Below, piece after piece: positions 24,195 to 36,000 of a stretch of DNA of 64,000 nucleotides. The position numbers and the translations under genes are program-made. The notes below the pieces were generated by a model. The model worked only from the letters and a program-made list of their open reading frames with translations. It was not told the origin of the DNA and made no database searches. Position 1 is the stretch's first letter. Each line of letters starts with the position of its first letter. This DNA comes from Drosophila pseudoobscura (lineage: Eukaryota > Arthropoda > Insecta > Diptera > Drosophilidae). Where the stretch lies: positions 9,424,001 through 9,488,000 of the forward strand of contig NC_046683.1 in assembly GCF_009870125.1 (NCBI RefSeq), in the 5' to 3' direction.

Positions 24195-25917
24195 CTAATC
24201 GCAGCCACACTTGGGCTTAGAGTTGGGGCAGGGCCTTGGGGTAAGGAAGCAGGGCAACGGGATGGGGAACCAACAGGGCTTTGGTGTGGCTGTGCATTCT
24301 TTGGCGGGGTGTTTGGATTTGTGGTGTTTTTTGGTTGTTTTGTGGTGTTTTTTGGTTGTTTTGTGTTTTTTGGAAGTGTGTTTTGTTCTTTCGGTGCTGT
24401 GTCTGCACTTTCTGGTGGAGGTTTTGCGTCTTTTAGTTGGCCTGCAGGGCTCGTCAGTAGTAGGTGTGATGCAGTGTGGGGTGGAGCTGGGGGTGGTGCA
24501 GTCTGAGGTGGTGCTGGGTGTCGTTCCCGTGCAACCACACGGTGGCTCGGTGGTGGGGCATTCTGTGGTGCGCAGGGTGGTGGTGGTGGTGGTGGGGCAT
24601 TCTGTGGTGGTGCTCGTACGGGTGGTGGTCTTACGGGTGGTGCGCGAGGTGGTGGAGCTGGGTTTCGTTCCCGTGCAACCACACGGTGGCTCGGTGGTGG
24701 GGCATTTCGTGGTGCGCAGGGTGGTGGTGGTGGTGGTGGGGCATTCTGTGGTGGTGCTCGTACGGGTGGTGGTCTTACGGGTGGTGCGCGAGGTGGTGGA
24801 GCTGGGTTTCGTTCCCGTGCAACCACACGGTGGCTCGGTGGTGGGGCATTTCGTGGTGCGCAGGGTGGTGGTGGTGGTGGTGGTGGGGCATTCTGTGGTG
24901 GTGCTCGTACGGGTGGTGGTCTTACGGGTGGTGCGCGAGGTGGTGGAGCTGGGTTTCGTTCCCGTGCAACCACACGGTGGCTCGGTGGTGGGGCATTTCG
25001 TGGTGCGCAGGGTGGTGGTGGTGGTGGTGGGGCATTCTGTGGTGCTGGTCTTACGGGTGGTGGTCTTACGGGTGGTGCGCGAGGTGGTGGAGCTGGGTTT
25101 CGTTCCCGTGCAACCACACGGTGGCTCGGTGGTGGGGCATTTTGTGGTGCGCAGGGTGGTGGTGGTGGTGGTGGGGCATTCTGTGGTGCTGGTCTTACGG
25201 GTGGTGGTCTTACGGGTGGTGCGCGAGGTGGTGGAGCTGGGTTTCGTTCCCGTGCAACCACACGGTGGCTCGGTGGTGGGGCATTTTGTGGTGCGCAGGG
25301 TGGTGGTGGTGGTGGGGCATTCTGTGGTGGTAGTCTCACAGGGAGGTGAAGTCTCCGTGCAACCACACGGCGGTTCAGTGGTGGGGCATTCCGGGGTGGT
25401 AGTCTCACAGGTCGGTGATTCGGTGGTGGGGCATTCTGTGGTGGTAGTCTCACAGGTCGGTGGTTCGGTGGTGGGGCATTCTGTGGTGGTAGTCTCACAG
25501 GGAGGTGAAGTCTCCGTGCAACCACACGGCGGTTCAGTGGTGGGGCATTCCGGGGTGGTAGTCTCACAGGTCGGTGGTTCGGTGGTGGGGCATTCTGTGG
25601 TGGTAGTCTCACAGGGAGGTGACGTCTCCGTGCAACCACACGGTGGTTCGGTGGTGGGGCATTCTGTGGTGGTAGTCTCACAAGGAGGTGAAGTCTCCGT
25701 GCAACCACACGGTGGTTCGGTGGTGGGGCATTCTGTGGTGGACGTCCTTCGGACGATACGTAACGAGAAGACGTTCGAGCAGTTTATAATCAGTAAGCTC
25801 GCTACAAATGAAGGAATATAGAAGGATTAGTGGGTCAGACGGATCAGGCGGATCGAGGGGTTCGGGGGATCGGTGGTGACACCAATTACCAATTAGGAAG
25901 CCAATAAAGAGCTTCAT
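24195..25917 (-). CDS. Secreted Thr/Pro/Cys-rich repetitive mucin, salivary-glue-like
   Basis: Two exons on the minus strand, 25917-25890 and 25801-24195, give 544 residues. The 88-bp intron (25802-25889) has a GTAATT donor, a CACTAAT branch sequence and a CATTTGTAG acceptor, and interrupts codon 10 in phase 1. The spliced start MKLFIGFLIASLLII...VFS is a clear signal peptide. Next come short cassettes of the type TTECPTTEPPCGCTETSPPCE. Six longer units of 48-49 residues follow (LRTTKCPTTEPPCGCTGTK, then a Thr/Ser/Arg/Lys stretch). A KTTKKHH repeat and a Cys/Pro-rich tail ending PKCGCD complete the protein. All repeat spacings are multiples of three and this frame has no stop. Thr-rich, Cys-punctuated repeats and a phase-1 intron inside the signal peptide are features known from Sgs3/7/8 glue genes, so a larval salivary secretion is likely. 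Coding status is confident; the glue role and any link to Sgs genes are inferred. Confidence 0.88.
24541..25315 (-). repeat. Coding minisatellite, 144-147 bp units
   Basis: Copies of the marker 'gtgcaaccacac' fall with spacings of 144, 144, 147, 144 and 144 bases (24531 to 25254). Units differ by a few substitutions and by the number of ACC (Thr) codons in a short CCA/ACC run. The period is a multiple of three, so the coding frame survives copy-number change. Confidence 0.9.
25316..25770 (-). repeat. Coding minisatellite, short cassettes of the mucin N-terminal part
   Basis: Markers are spaced 105, 159, 114 and 69 bases, all multiples of three. Cassettes alternate TTECPTTEPPCGCTETSPPCE with TTECPTTEPPTCE forms. 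They are related to, but shorter than, the following 144-bp units, so the two repeat orders probably arose from one cassette. Confidence 0.85.
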
Positions 25918-25994
25918 GTTGGTCTTTGCTTCCGAGATTACTGGAACAATGGAACGGTGGAGCTGGGACTTCACTGAGAGGTGCGAAGCCGTCA

Positions 25995-26032
25995 ACTGAT
26001 GTCTTCTTCGGCGGCACCGGTGCCTTTATGTA
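25995..26032 (-). promoter_or_regulatory. Core promoter of the mucin gene: TATA-like box and initiator
   Basis: On the gene strand, TACATAAAGG (26032-26023) lies about 31 bases upstream of ATCAGTTG, a good match to the Drosophila initiator TCAGTT with the A at 25997. The predicted 5' leader is about 79 bases to the ATG at 25917. The spacing is right for a TATA/Inr promoter, as expected for a strongly expressed stage-specific gene. Confidence 0.65.
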
Positions 26033-26227
26033 GCCGTCGGTTGACACCGACCTGACACGCATCCTGGCCATAAGTTGGTTTAAACAAATACAGCCCCTAT
26101 AGACACAGCGAGTTCGAAAGGTAATTGCACCCAAAAAAAAAAAAACACACCACTGATCCGATCCGCCTGTGGATTAATAATAGCCACTGTCTGGCCCTTG
26201 GAGTTTGTAGAAGTTCAAGGTGAAGCC

Positions 26228-26236
26228 TATATATAC
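26228..26236 (+). promoter_or_regulatory. Possible divergent TATA box
   Basis: TATATATAC lies on the plus strand about 230 bases from the mucin start site, pointing away. An ATG at 26288 opens only 23 codons (MALAYKKLISN...), and I could not find a convincing splice to a longer product. It could be a divergent partner gene, part of the mucin regulatory region, or chance. Confidence 0.2.
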
Positions 26237-26299
26237 ACGAAAACATACCACGTCTGTTTCGGAAAACACACATTCAAGTCTGTTCCCATGGCCTTGGCT

Positions 26300-29200
26300 T
26301 ACAAGAAGCTAATTTCGAATATAGTATCCCCCCGAAAGAGGGCTGTAAGGAACGTTTAATATCTTAACGGGTGGTATGAGGTGTTCCGTGAATTTGATCG
26401 AAATCGTACGAGGCCAGGCATCCCATCCAAAGATTGTTCGAATTTCAATTCGTATCCGTGGCGGATGCACAGTTATTTAAAATTGTAAATTTTGACCTAG
26501 AAAAGCGTAACAAAGGTGGCACCGGACGGTGCTGGGGGGATGCTGGTTTTGGGGGCAGAATGGGGGATAGAGAGAGAGAGTGAGAGAGAGAGACTCAAAA
26601 AAACAAAGCAAGTCCAATGAACCCTGGACGTTGGCAACATTGTTGCTGACACTCACCCACTACCCCGCCCCTCCCCTCCCATCCACCTCCCTCCAAGCTA
26701 TCTTTTACGTCCCTTTATTCGGAACCTCTGGCCCCTCGAAAACGTTGAGCAAAACGGAATGCAAGAGAGGAATGGAATTATGAAAACAAACAATTTGCTG
26801 TTACTGCAGCTTCTGCATCTCTTACTCCACTTATTCTCTCTTTCTCTCTATCTCTCTATCTCTCGCTCTCTTTCTCTTTCGGCTTGTCTTTGTATTTTGC
26901 TTCTTGGAGCAGCACGCTGCAAAGTTTTGCCTAGGGCTGAGGCAGCTGCCGCTGCCAACGCTGGCCGCGCAGCCACTGCAACGAGCCCATGCATGTCCAA
27001 ACAAGTTCCGTTCCACACAAATGCCAGCACGTTTCGAAATTGCCGCTGCCGCTGCCGCAACGCGACGTCGACGCATCATAACAATAACAAAAGCCAATGG
27101 GATAGGAGGGAAGCAGCAGCGAAGGGCGGGGGGGAGCTGGCAGAGAGGCAGATGAGGGACTGCAGGCAGGGCAGAAATGTAAGCGCAAGCAAACATTTTG
27201 AGGGCAAGGTGCATTCAATAGAGGGTAAGGAGGAAGCACTTCCTGCGTGCGTACCCTAAAGTCTTACAGAACTCCCCACCCTCCGATTGATATACCATTC
27301 GTGGAAGGAACACACACAAGAAACAGTGCATAAACACAGAGACGGCAGGCAGCATCAAGTAACAACAACGCTTGTTCAGCTCTGCCTAAAGAGAGCGAGT
27401 GCGAGAAAGAGAGTGAGCGGGAGCGGGAGCGGAGAGCTTGGTTCTTTGTCGAGAAGGAGGTGTGAATGGCTTGTTCGGCTGGAAGGGGTGGGTGGAAAAG
27501 AGAGGAAGCAAGTAAAGCTGATGTGTAATGAAACAATGACGCAGCAGAACCATAAGCACCAGCATAACCAGCAGCAAAAGAGAGAGAGGGAGAGACAGAG
27601 ACAGAGAAGCGGCATCTTAGGGTTCTCCTCGAATCAAGCGAATCAAGATGAATGTCGATTTTTAGACTGGTCCTCAAACCAAGATCCTTCGATGACACAC
27701 ACATACACATATTCCAAATATCGATCAAGATTTCCGCTTCTGTAATCGTCTAACAGAATCGTAGTGCAATGCAATAATTCCCATTGGAATTACTTTGCCC
27801 CCACAAAAGAGATTTAATCAAGTTTTAGCTAATCAGCACCTCCCCCTCATACACACACACAGAGAGTCCCGAGTGAATCTCAACGAAAGAAAAGAAACTG
27901 CAATGGGTATGCCCCAGTCCAGCCTGCCTTTCCTTTCCTGCACTTATTGGGGGTCCGCCCTAATGTTCTGTCCGCCGAACGCTGCCCAGACAATTACACA
28001 GCGCTGGCTGCCTGTTTGCTGCTGCTGCTGCTGCTGCCTCTGCCCATTGCTGTTGTTTCTTCCTGTTTCGCTATGCACAAGCGCAAGAGGAAAAGCAACA
28101 AACAGAGACACACACATCCATACATACAAGACAGCACGCAACGCGTCACGTGCGCTCTCTGCCTCTGGCTCTTTCCAAGGTACATTCTCGATAGAAGGTA
28201 GGGCGGTAGCCTGGTTCTTTCTCTAGAACTCTGTTAGGTATGCGGGAATGCCATAACAGCAAGCAAATAGTGGCTGCTCTCATAGATTGCCTTACCTTTC
28301 TGTTGAATATACCCTGGCTCTCCCTGACTGTCTCTCCCTCTCTCTGTCATACGTTCACTGCACTGTGTGCGCCTTTGTTGTTTTTGCGAATGCTGCTGCT
28401 GCTGCTGCCTCTGTCGTAGTCGCTGCTGCTACTGCGACGACGACGAAAGCAGCGCAGCCAAAGTTAAAGCCATTCCCGAGCTGCGGCAGCATTTAGTTTG
28501 CTTCTGTCATTGCATTTGTGCGGGTAACAAAAAACAACAAGAAAAAGAACGAAACGAAGGGAAACATCAAAAACATAGCAAACAAAAAAGAACGAAAAAA
28601 TACCTAGAGCAAACAGCTAAGCAACAAGAAAAAAAAACTAATAGGCGTACAATAAAATCAACAGTCATGATACAACAATAATAACAAACGAAAAACAAAA
28701 AACTAACCAAAAAATCTGAGGAAAAAAACCTTGTCCAACAACAACAACAGAAAGGAAACGTCAAAAACCTTCTTCGTTTTTGCATTGCCATTCTGGCTTT
28801 TTTTTTTGGTTTTCATATATTTTGTTTTTTTGATATCAGTGTGCAAATTGGAAAGCAACAACATCCGCAGCAGTTTTACCAAACAACAAAAACAACAACA
28901 AAGAGCAGTGCTTCATCAAATCTAACGGTAAATAATAAAAAAGGCCCAAAAAAGTAGTTCCAAAGTGCGAAAAGTTTTGCAGTGTGTGTGTGTGTGTGTG
29001 TGGTTTTCTCTCCCTTTTTTCTTTCTTTGATTTTGCATTTTGCTGGTCCGCCAGAGAGAGAGTGGGTGAGATAGAGTGGGAGAGGGAGAGAAAGACCAGT
29101 TGGTCAGCTTTATTGCTTGATGTTTTTGGGCTTTTGTTTTTAGCATGTGCCCTTTTCCTACATTGCAGTGGTGGGGGGGGTTGTGAGTGGTTTGCTGGGG

Positions 29201-29535
29201 GTGGGGTGCGGTTCTCTCTCAACCATCTGCCAGCACACACAAATACAAAAACTCTCGCAAGCACAGCATTTATAGTGGAGCGCGTGCTTTTTTCTGCGGT
29301 CTCGCTGTCTACGCTTTTTCGCCTGCACACACACACACAGGCAGAAAAACAGACAGGCACCAGCAGCTCTCGCACTCACTCTTTGGTTGGCTCTCCCAAG
29401 GTATACGTGATGCACGGTGAGGCAGCACGTACGCTCTTCGAGTTTGGACACCTCTCACCCGCACACACACATAGAAAAGTTACTGTGTCTCATAGAGTAG
29501 TCCTCACCTCGACTAACTACACCTTGGCTGTGCTG

Positions 29536-29570
<35 letters not shown>

Positions 29571-32500
29571 TTGCTGCCGCTGCCAGTGCCGCTTTGGCAG
29601 CTTGTCAACGCTTTCATTTGACGTTGTTTAGCCGTACCGTGCGCGTCGTCGTCCACTGTCGTCGTCGCCGTCGCTGTCGCTGTCGCCGTTTGTCGCCTCG
29701 TCGCAGACGACGTCACAGTCTAAAAAGTTGCGTCAGTTCAGCCGAAAACCACACAAACAACAGCAACAAAAAACTTACAGCCAAAAACTAACTTTGTGGA
29801 ACTATTTTTTTTACAAGTGCTTAAAAAATACTTTTACCAAAAAGTAGGTTAAAAACGGAATTGAAATTATCGTGTAATTCAAATAAAAATATATGCACCA
29901 AAAAAATGGGAAAAAAAAACAACTGGATTTGGCAATAATTCAAATAAAAATGCAATTGAATTGTACGCGGTCCAGCCATCAGCGGCTGTAGTGCTCTTTT
30001 ACTCCATCCCATCGCATCCCATCCCATGACTCCCTCTCGGGCCAACCGCTTCGTCTCTTAATCTCCCTCTCTTTCAGCCAGAATGGCTCTCTTTATGTGT
30101 GCGTAAGCTTTTTCTAGTTTTCCTCTTGTTTTTCTTGAAATAATTTTTAAAAGTTAGAAGAAAAAAAAAGGTCCCTAGAATTTTGTTTGATTGAAAAATT
30201 AGTCAGAAAAGATACTGCTACACACACATACACACACATACGTGCATTTTGACGCACACGTATGTACATCAGAGATTTTTGCCTCTCTCGTTTTTGGCTA
30301 TTTTTATACGAAATTTTATTTTTTGCACGCTCCATCACTCTTCATTTCGAAATAAGCAACAATAACACTGAGAACGGTGGGAGAGAGAAGTGCAAAAGAA
30401 AGTGCGTGCTGGTGTCTGACTGGGCAGGAGAGAGAGAGACAGAAAAACAGAGAGCCAGCTGAAGCTCTCTCTCTCTCTCTCTCTCTCCTGGGGAAGCTTA
30501 CAGAAAAAAACACAGAATCTGTCGTTTTTGTCTTGCGTTTTGGTTTATTTTTTGTTGCGTTCTTTGCCTTCCCCTTTATTTCCTTCTTTTCTGTCATTGC
30601 TTCGTTGCTTCCTTTATTTCTTTCTGTTCCTTCTTTTCTGTGTTTTCTCTGGTTTTTTTTTTGCTTCCTTTAAAAATTCACTTTCTACTCGGAAACGTTC
30701 GGAAAAGAGTGTTTTTTCTCAAGTGCATTTTATTTCACGAATTTCAGGAATAGTTTTCCGAATACTTTGGCAAAAGAAATTAAATGTGAGTGCTACTGTA
30801 GTTCTTTTTCGAATGCGGTAAGGGATCCTTCAATGGAGCTTTTCGTGAATTGAATTTCTACCTGTATTTTCTCCAACAAAAAATATTAAATTTCTGCAGA
30901 CAGATCCCTCAGGTTTGATGTGATATTCTCAAGGAAGTTTCTCATATTACACTACACTCTCTCCCTCTTTCTCTTTCTTGATTTTCTCTAGTCAACCGCA
31001 AAAGGTCCCTTCAATTTGTGTCTCATTACATTCTGGCACTTCTTTTAAATTCCTTTCTGGATTTTTTGTTTCTCTTTTCAACATTTACCGTTTTCTTTGA
31101 CTCCCCTTGAAAGTTCTCTCTTGGTTTTTTGACTTTTGAGTTCTCATTTCGGGTCCACTCAAGTGTTTTATATGATTATTAGGATATTGTGTGTGTGTGT
31201 GTGTGTGCGTTTGTGCCGAGTCATCCCTGTTCCTGTTCCTTTTTCCGTCCTGGTCTCTCCGCCCCACCTTTCTCTTTTACATATTTTTCTTTCACACGCT
31301 GATTCCGGCTATTCCTTCGATTCAACGTGTTCGAGTATATAAGAAAGCCTGACAATGGGCCATAAAGTATTTCGAAAGGGACGACCCCTTAACCCCGGGG
31401 TGGATTTCACTCCCCACCCCCCCTTCCTTGGCCTGCCCCTGGCTCTAGCTGTTGTTATTCTTTGGGGTCGATTTCTGGTTTACTTTCCAGGTAATAGGAG
31501 AAAGAAAGGTCCTTGTGCTCCTCCTGCTTTGAATATTTCTCAGGAATCAAGTATTTCTCGGTTTCGTAGAGGGTGCAATTTTTTTTTGCTGTTCTCCTGA
31601 TCCATTTAAAGCGATTTTCCATTTGAATATTTAATAGAATTTTGCCACGCGCCGCAGTAGGGCATCCGCCGCAGCTCCGTTGCTCTCTCAATGAGCGTGT
31701 CACCCTGTCATTGTGTGCAGAGGGGGGGGGGGGGGGGGGGGGGGGGTGTGTGTAGGCTGGTGGGTGGGTGGTGTCGCACGTTTAATGTCAAGGCAGCAGC
31801 CCCCACATCACCCACGCGACAGACGATAACAAAAATAACAAAAAAAAAAAAAAGCTTCTATAAGCTCTCTCCCTCTCTCTCTCTGTGTATTTGAAGTAAC
31901 TGTTGTAATGGCTCTCTCAAGAGAGCCAACACGCCGGCTGCAACGGCACGGCACCCTCTGACTAATTCTCTCTCGCTCCATGCAGCCCTTGGAAAACAAA
32001 CGGGATGCGACCCTTGACCTTTTATATGAATTATGACAGAACGAAACAACAACAATGCATTTTGCCGCTCAGTTGAATGCCCCACACACACACACACACA
32101 CACATACACAGAGCAGCTGACAGAAGGGGAATTCCGGCGTCGACTGCGCGCACGCGCCAAAGGTTCCTTTTTTTTCTTCTCCTCCACATTTTCCATTGAT
32201 TAGACGACGACTGCACTGCGCGGCTGCAACTTGTTGTGTGTCTGGGGTGTGTGGAGTGGGGGGGGCAGGGTGTGGGACGGGACTCTCTCTCTCTCTCTCT
32301 CTCTCTTTGACTCTTTTTTGTTGCCGCCACGCAGCTGTGAACAATTAGCGCAAACGCAACAGCTGCTCGCAGCTGCATTTAACAGTTCTCTCAGCCGCAG
32401 CTTTCGTGCAGGCGACCAATGTGTCGGCGATGATTTCAAGATGCTACCGTTACACCAAAAGGTGGCTGGCAGGCAGACCAAAGTTTTATCCATATTTTTG

Positions 32501-32594
32501 ACGCCTCCCGCTCTCTCTCTCTCTCTGTGAATTATTTTGTGAAGAATAACTGAACTAAAAAACGTATTTTTCTTCTCGTCTCTGCTCATTCCAG
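26300..32594. other. Region upstream of Mnt, non-coding
   Basis: This holds no gene I can support. It contains (CT)n/(GA)n arrays (29540-29566, 30466-30487, 32282-32307), CTG triplets (28017-28035, 28391-28408), (GT)n at 28982-29001, a CGTCGTC-rich stretch at 29640-29715 and a poly-G run at 31722-31746. An initiator-like CGTCAGTTC at 29731-29739 follows the GC-rich stretch and may be an Mnt start site. The splice acceptor CATTCCAG at 32594 implies that at least one upstream non-coding Mnt exon lies in this region. Confidence 0.4.
31722..31746 (+). repeat. Poly-G run of 25 bases
   Basis: An uninterrupted run of 25 G followed by GTGTGTG. It may form a G-quadruplex. Its length could be an assembly estimate. 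Confidence 0.85.
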
Positions 32595-33066
32595 CCTAAA
32601 CAGCAGCCACAGCCACACAGCAACAACGTTAACAACAAAATTTATTATTGCAACAACAACAACAAAAGGAAGGAAAACTGCAACCCACGCAAGCAACAAA
32701 CAACAACAACAACCACCGAACCGCCGAACAACAACTAAAAGTCTGCGACTCAGCCTCTGCTCTCCCTCTCTCACTCTTTCGCTTTGAACCACATACAACT
32801 GTAAACGTGTCGTCGTCGCGACTTAAAGCTGTGCCTGCCCGCTGTGCCTCGCCTCTACCGCGCTCTTTCGCTAAACCAAATCGCTCTGTGTGTGCGTCGT
32901 CGTCATCATCATCGTCATCGTGTTGCGTGCGTGCGTGCCTCTGTGCCTGTGTGTGTGTGCGTGTGTGCGTGTGTGCGTGTGTGTGTGAGTGTCTCCAAAG
33001 TGAAGGTGTGTACGGCGCGTGGGTGTGTGAGAGTACGAGAGTGCGTATTGAGACGCGTCGTCGGCT
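32595..33066 (+). other. Mnt: 5' untranslated part of Mnt first coding exon
   Basis: The stretch begins after the acceptor CATTCCAG and runs to the Mnt start codon. I find no ATG in these 472 bases, although they are rich in CAA, GTGTG and TCATCATCG repeats. That absence is unlikely by chance and supports both exon extent and start choice. The CAA and GT tracts could still affect translation or splicing. Confidence 0.6.
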
Positions 33067-36000
33067 ATGTCAGCGGGCATAAATGCGCTAATACAAGCGG
33101 TGCTCTTCCTTGAGCAGAATGAGAAGCCCCCGCAGGCGGGAGGAGAAGGAGGAGCTGGTGGTGGGATCGGCCTGGTGCCGCAGCCGATGCCGCTGCATTG
33201 CATCAATGGGAATGTCGGTTATCGGAGCAGCAAGAGCATCGGTATACCCACCAACAACAACAGCAACAACAACAACAACAACAGCGCGAGTCAGCACAAT
33301 AGAAACACAACGGGGAGTAACGGCATCATTGGCAGCATTGCTGCTGTAGCGGGAGCATCGTCATCATCATCGTTGTCGGGTTCCGTGTATGCAAACGGAA
33401 ATGGTAACGGTAACGGCCACAACAGCATCAGCGATCGGAGCAACAGCAGCAGCTGCGGCAGCAACAGCAACAGTCCACGCAGTCAATTGGTGGCAACCGG
33501 CGGTGCTGGCCATGATTACGACTACGTTGGCAGCGTCAGCGTTGTTGCACCCGCCACTGCCGCCGCCCATGGACAATTGGAGGCGTCATCGCTGCGCCAC
33601 AGCGAAGGTCGCACCATTATCTCGGGTAAGTTTCGCTCTCTCTCTCTCTCTCCCGCTCTCAACATACCAATGGAGGAATCTATGAGAATACCCTACCCAT
33701 ACCAGTAGATGGGGGTCTATTGATGGCCTGCCAAAATATTCAAAAAATATCATCGTTGCAGTGCAATCCCCCCCCCCCCCCCCTGTCCCCTGACAAACGA
33801 AACTCTTGCTGGCTGTTGCTCTACTGCTCTCTCTCTCGCTGCTTGCTCTCTTTGCTTTTTTTTCGCTGCATTTAAACTTGTTTTGACCTTGTTTGCGAAG
33901 TCGCGACGTCGTCGCTGGCGTCGACGCTGTCTGCACTTTGCGTGGGCGCGCACTGTACCCCAAAACGCAGCTCTCTTTCACACACAGGTTGCAAGCGTGG
34001 CAGCAGTCGTGCAGCAGGTACTGTTATATTTTTAGCGCGCACTGTTTGGTCGACGTCGACGTCGGCGTCAGCTGCGCAGCCAAATTGGCATGTGCTAAAT
34101 TGTCATGCTGCTGCTGCTGCTGCGATCGCTGCTGCTGCTGCGATCGCTGCTGCTGCGCTGTCGCCTTGACTATGATACATACGAGTGGTATGCGAGGGCG
34201 GGGAGGCGGGGCTAGTGCGGGGGCAGAGCACTGCAGCAGAGTACATATGTACTACATATATTTTTGTTATTTTTTTTTTTTTGTTTTTCCATTTGCCTTT
34301 TGCTGTGCTCATTTGGGTTTTTGCTTATTGTTTTTTTGTTCGGTTTTTGTTTTTTTCCAGTGTGTTTTTTTGTCATGCGCTTTTGCCTGTTTTCGTATAT
34401 TTTCGCACGTACGCTTTGTACTTGTTGCTGTTGTTGTTGTTTGGGGTCACGTCATGGCTGGCGCTCTCTCTCTCTTTCTCTCTCTGTCTCTTTGACAAAT
34501 TAGTCATGCTAGCCCCCAAACTAATGACAGCTCATAACAAAGAGAGAGAGAGAGAGAGTGGTGGAGCAGCAAAGTGTTTATGCAAGCGAAACAGCAGCCC
34601 ACGTGAGCGTTGCTCACTCTGCCGCCCTCTTTACACATCCGCCCTCACTCTCTCTCGCTCTCTCTCTCTGTCTGGCTTTGCAAACAAACAACACATGCAA
34701 AACTCTGCCACTCGCTCCTCTTTATGCTGCGGTTCTCTCTTTTCCTTTGCTGGAGCTCTCTCTTGCTGTTGCTCTTTGGGCTCCTCTCTCTCTCTCTCTC
34801 TCTTGCGTTGGTGGTGTAAAACAAAGTCAATGAACTTTGTACGCATTTATGTTTTTGTATTGCTTTTTCGTGCCCATTTCATGTTATTACTGTTTTTTTG
34901 TTGTTTATTTTTTGCCTTTCTTTTTTGTTGTATTTTATGTTTGTTTTCTTCACACTTACAAATTGGTTGGTTATTGTTGCGTTTGCTTTTGTTGCATGTA
35001 ATATATGGACAGCTGTCTTTGTTTTACACCACCCACCTCAGCCTCCCCCTCAGCCCCACCTCCGTATCACTCCTCTTTTGGTTCCTATTCTCTTTTGTTT
35101 TTGCTGTTGCTGTGTGGCTTTTGAACCCACTGCCTTTTCCTGTTTCTTTTTTTTGTTTTTTGTGTTTGCTGTACGGCTTTCTGTTGCTTTTCTGTTTCGC
35201 CATCAGCTGGAGCTTCAACAACAATTGGTGGGAGGGATTTTTGGGGGTGGTGTGTGCAGGAGTGCAAGATTATGCAAGCAGAATTAATCCGCAGGGAAAG
35301 CAAAGACAAGCGAGACTCTGCTCGGACCTGTCAAATTACACTGAAAGTGTCTATTTTTAAACGTGATTCTTGGACTCCTCCGGAAAACAAGGAGCCAGGG
35401 ACAAGGGGCTGCCACACGGTCGCTCAATGATTAATCTCTGGAGAGAGTAATGTGGGAGTGGTGTAGGATGTGCACACATATGTAACATATGTGCAGGCAA
35501 GGCATATCTAGAGGCACGGTGAGCAGCATTCATTACGCCTCCCTTTTGTGTGGAAGGGGCACTGTTGGGCCCTCGAAATACATGCATACAATACGAAAAT
35601 TTCAGTTTTTCACTCGTTTTTCCTCTCACTGTCTCTGTATGATGAGAGATGCTGTTGTTGAATGTTGTTTCTACATCAATTTGCATTTCCCCAAAAATTG
35701 GAATGTTTTTTAAGAGATTCCATTCAAAAATTCGACTCCTATTCGAATTTTGCTGCCCAAACTATTGGTGTTGTTGTTGTAATTTTGTTGGTGTACATTT
35801 TTCGGTTGGAGTAATTTTCTATGTTGAGAAAATGTTCAACAACAAATAATTATATTCCTGTTGCTTGGGAATTTTAAGGGCTTGCCAAATTGGCTGTTTT
35901 AACAACAAAAAACCATACAAAAAAAGTTCAACAACAACTACACCAACAACTGAGACCACAATAGAAACCATACCAAGAACAGATAGAGTCAAAAACACCA

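Noticed and set aside
24182..25708. Long minus-strand frame with VRLPPQNAPPPNHR-type repeats across the minisatellite
   Set aside because: It is a different frame of the same repeat. The spliced Thr/Pro/Cys frame has a signal peptide, promoter and splice sites, whereas this one lacks them and exists only because unit lengths are multiples of three.
24211..25821. Long plus-strand frame with VVVVVVGHSVV and WWWWWW repeats
   Set aside because: It is the antisense translation of the mucin repeats, with implausible composition and no signal, promoter or family match.
25678..25995. Unspliced minus-strand frame starting upstream of the mucin ATG
   Set aside because: It reads through the 88-bp intron into the wrong frame; only its MKLFIGFLI portion is real.
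34185..35360. Long plus-strand frame in Mnt intron 1
   Set aside because: It is Phe/Leu/Ser-rich from T- and CT-rich DNA, with no splice evidence.
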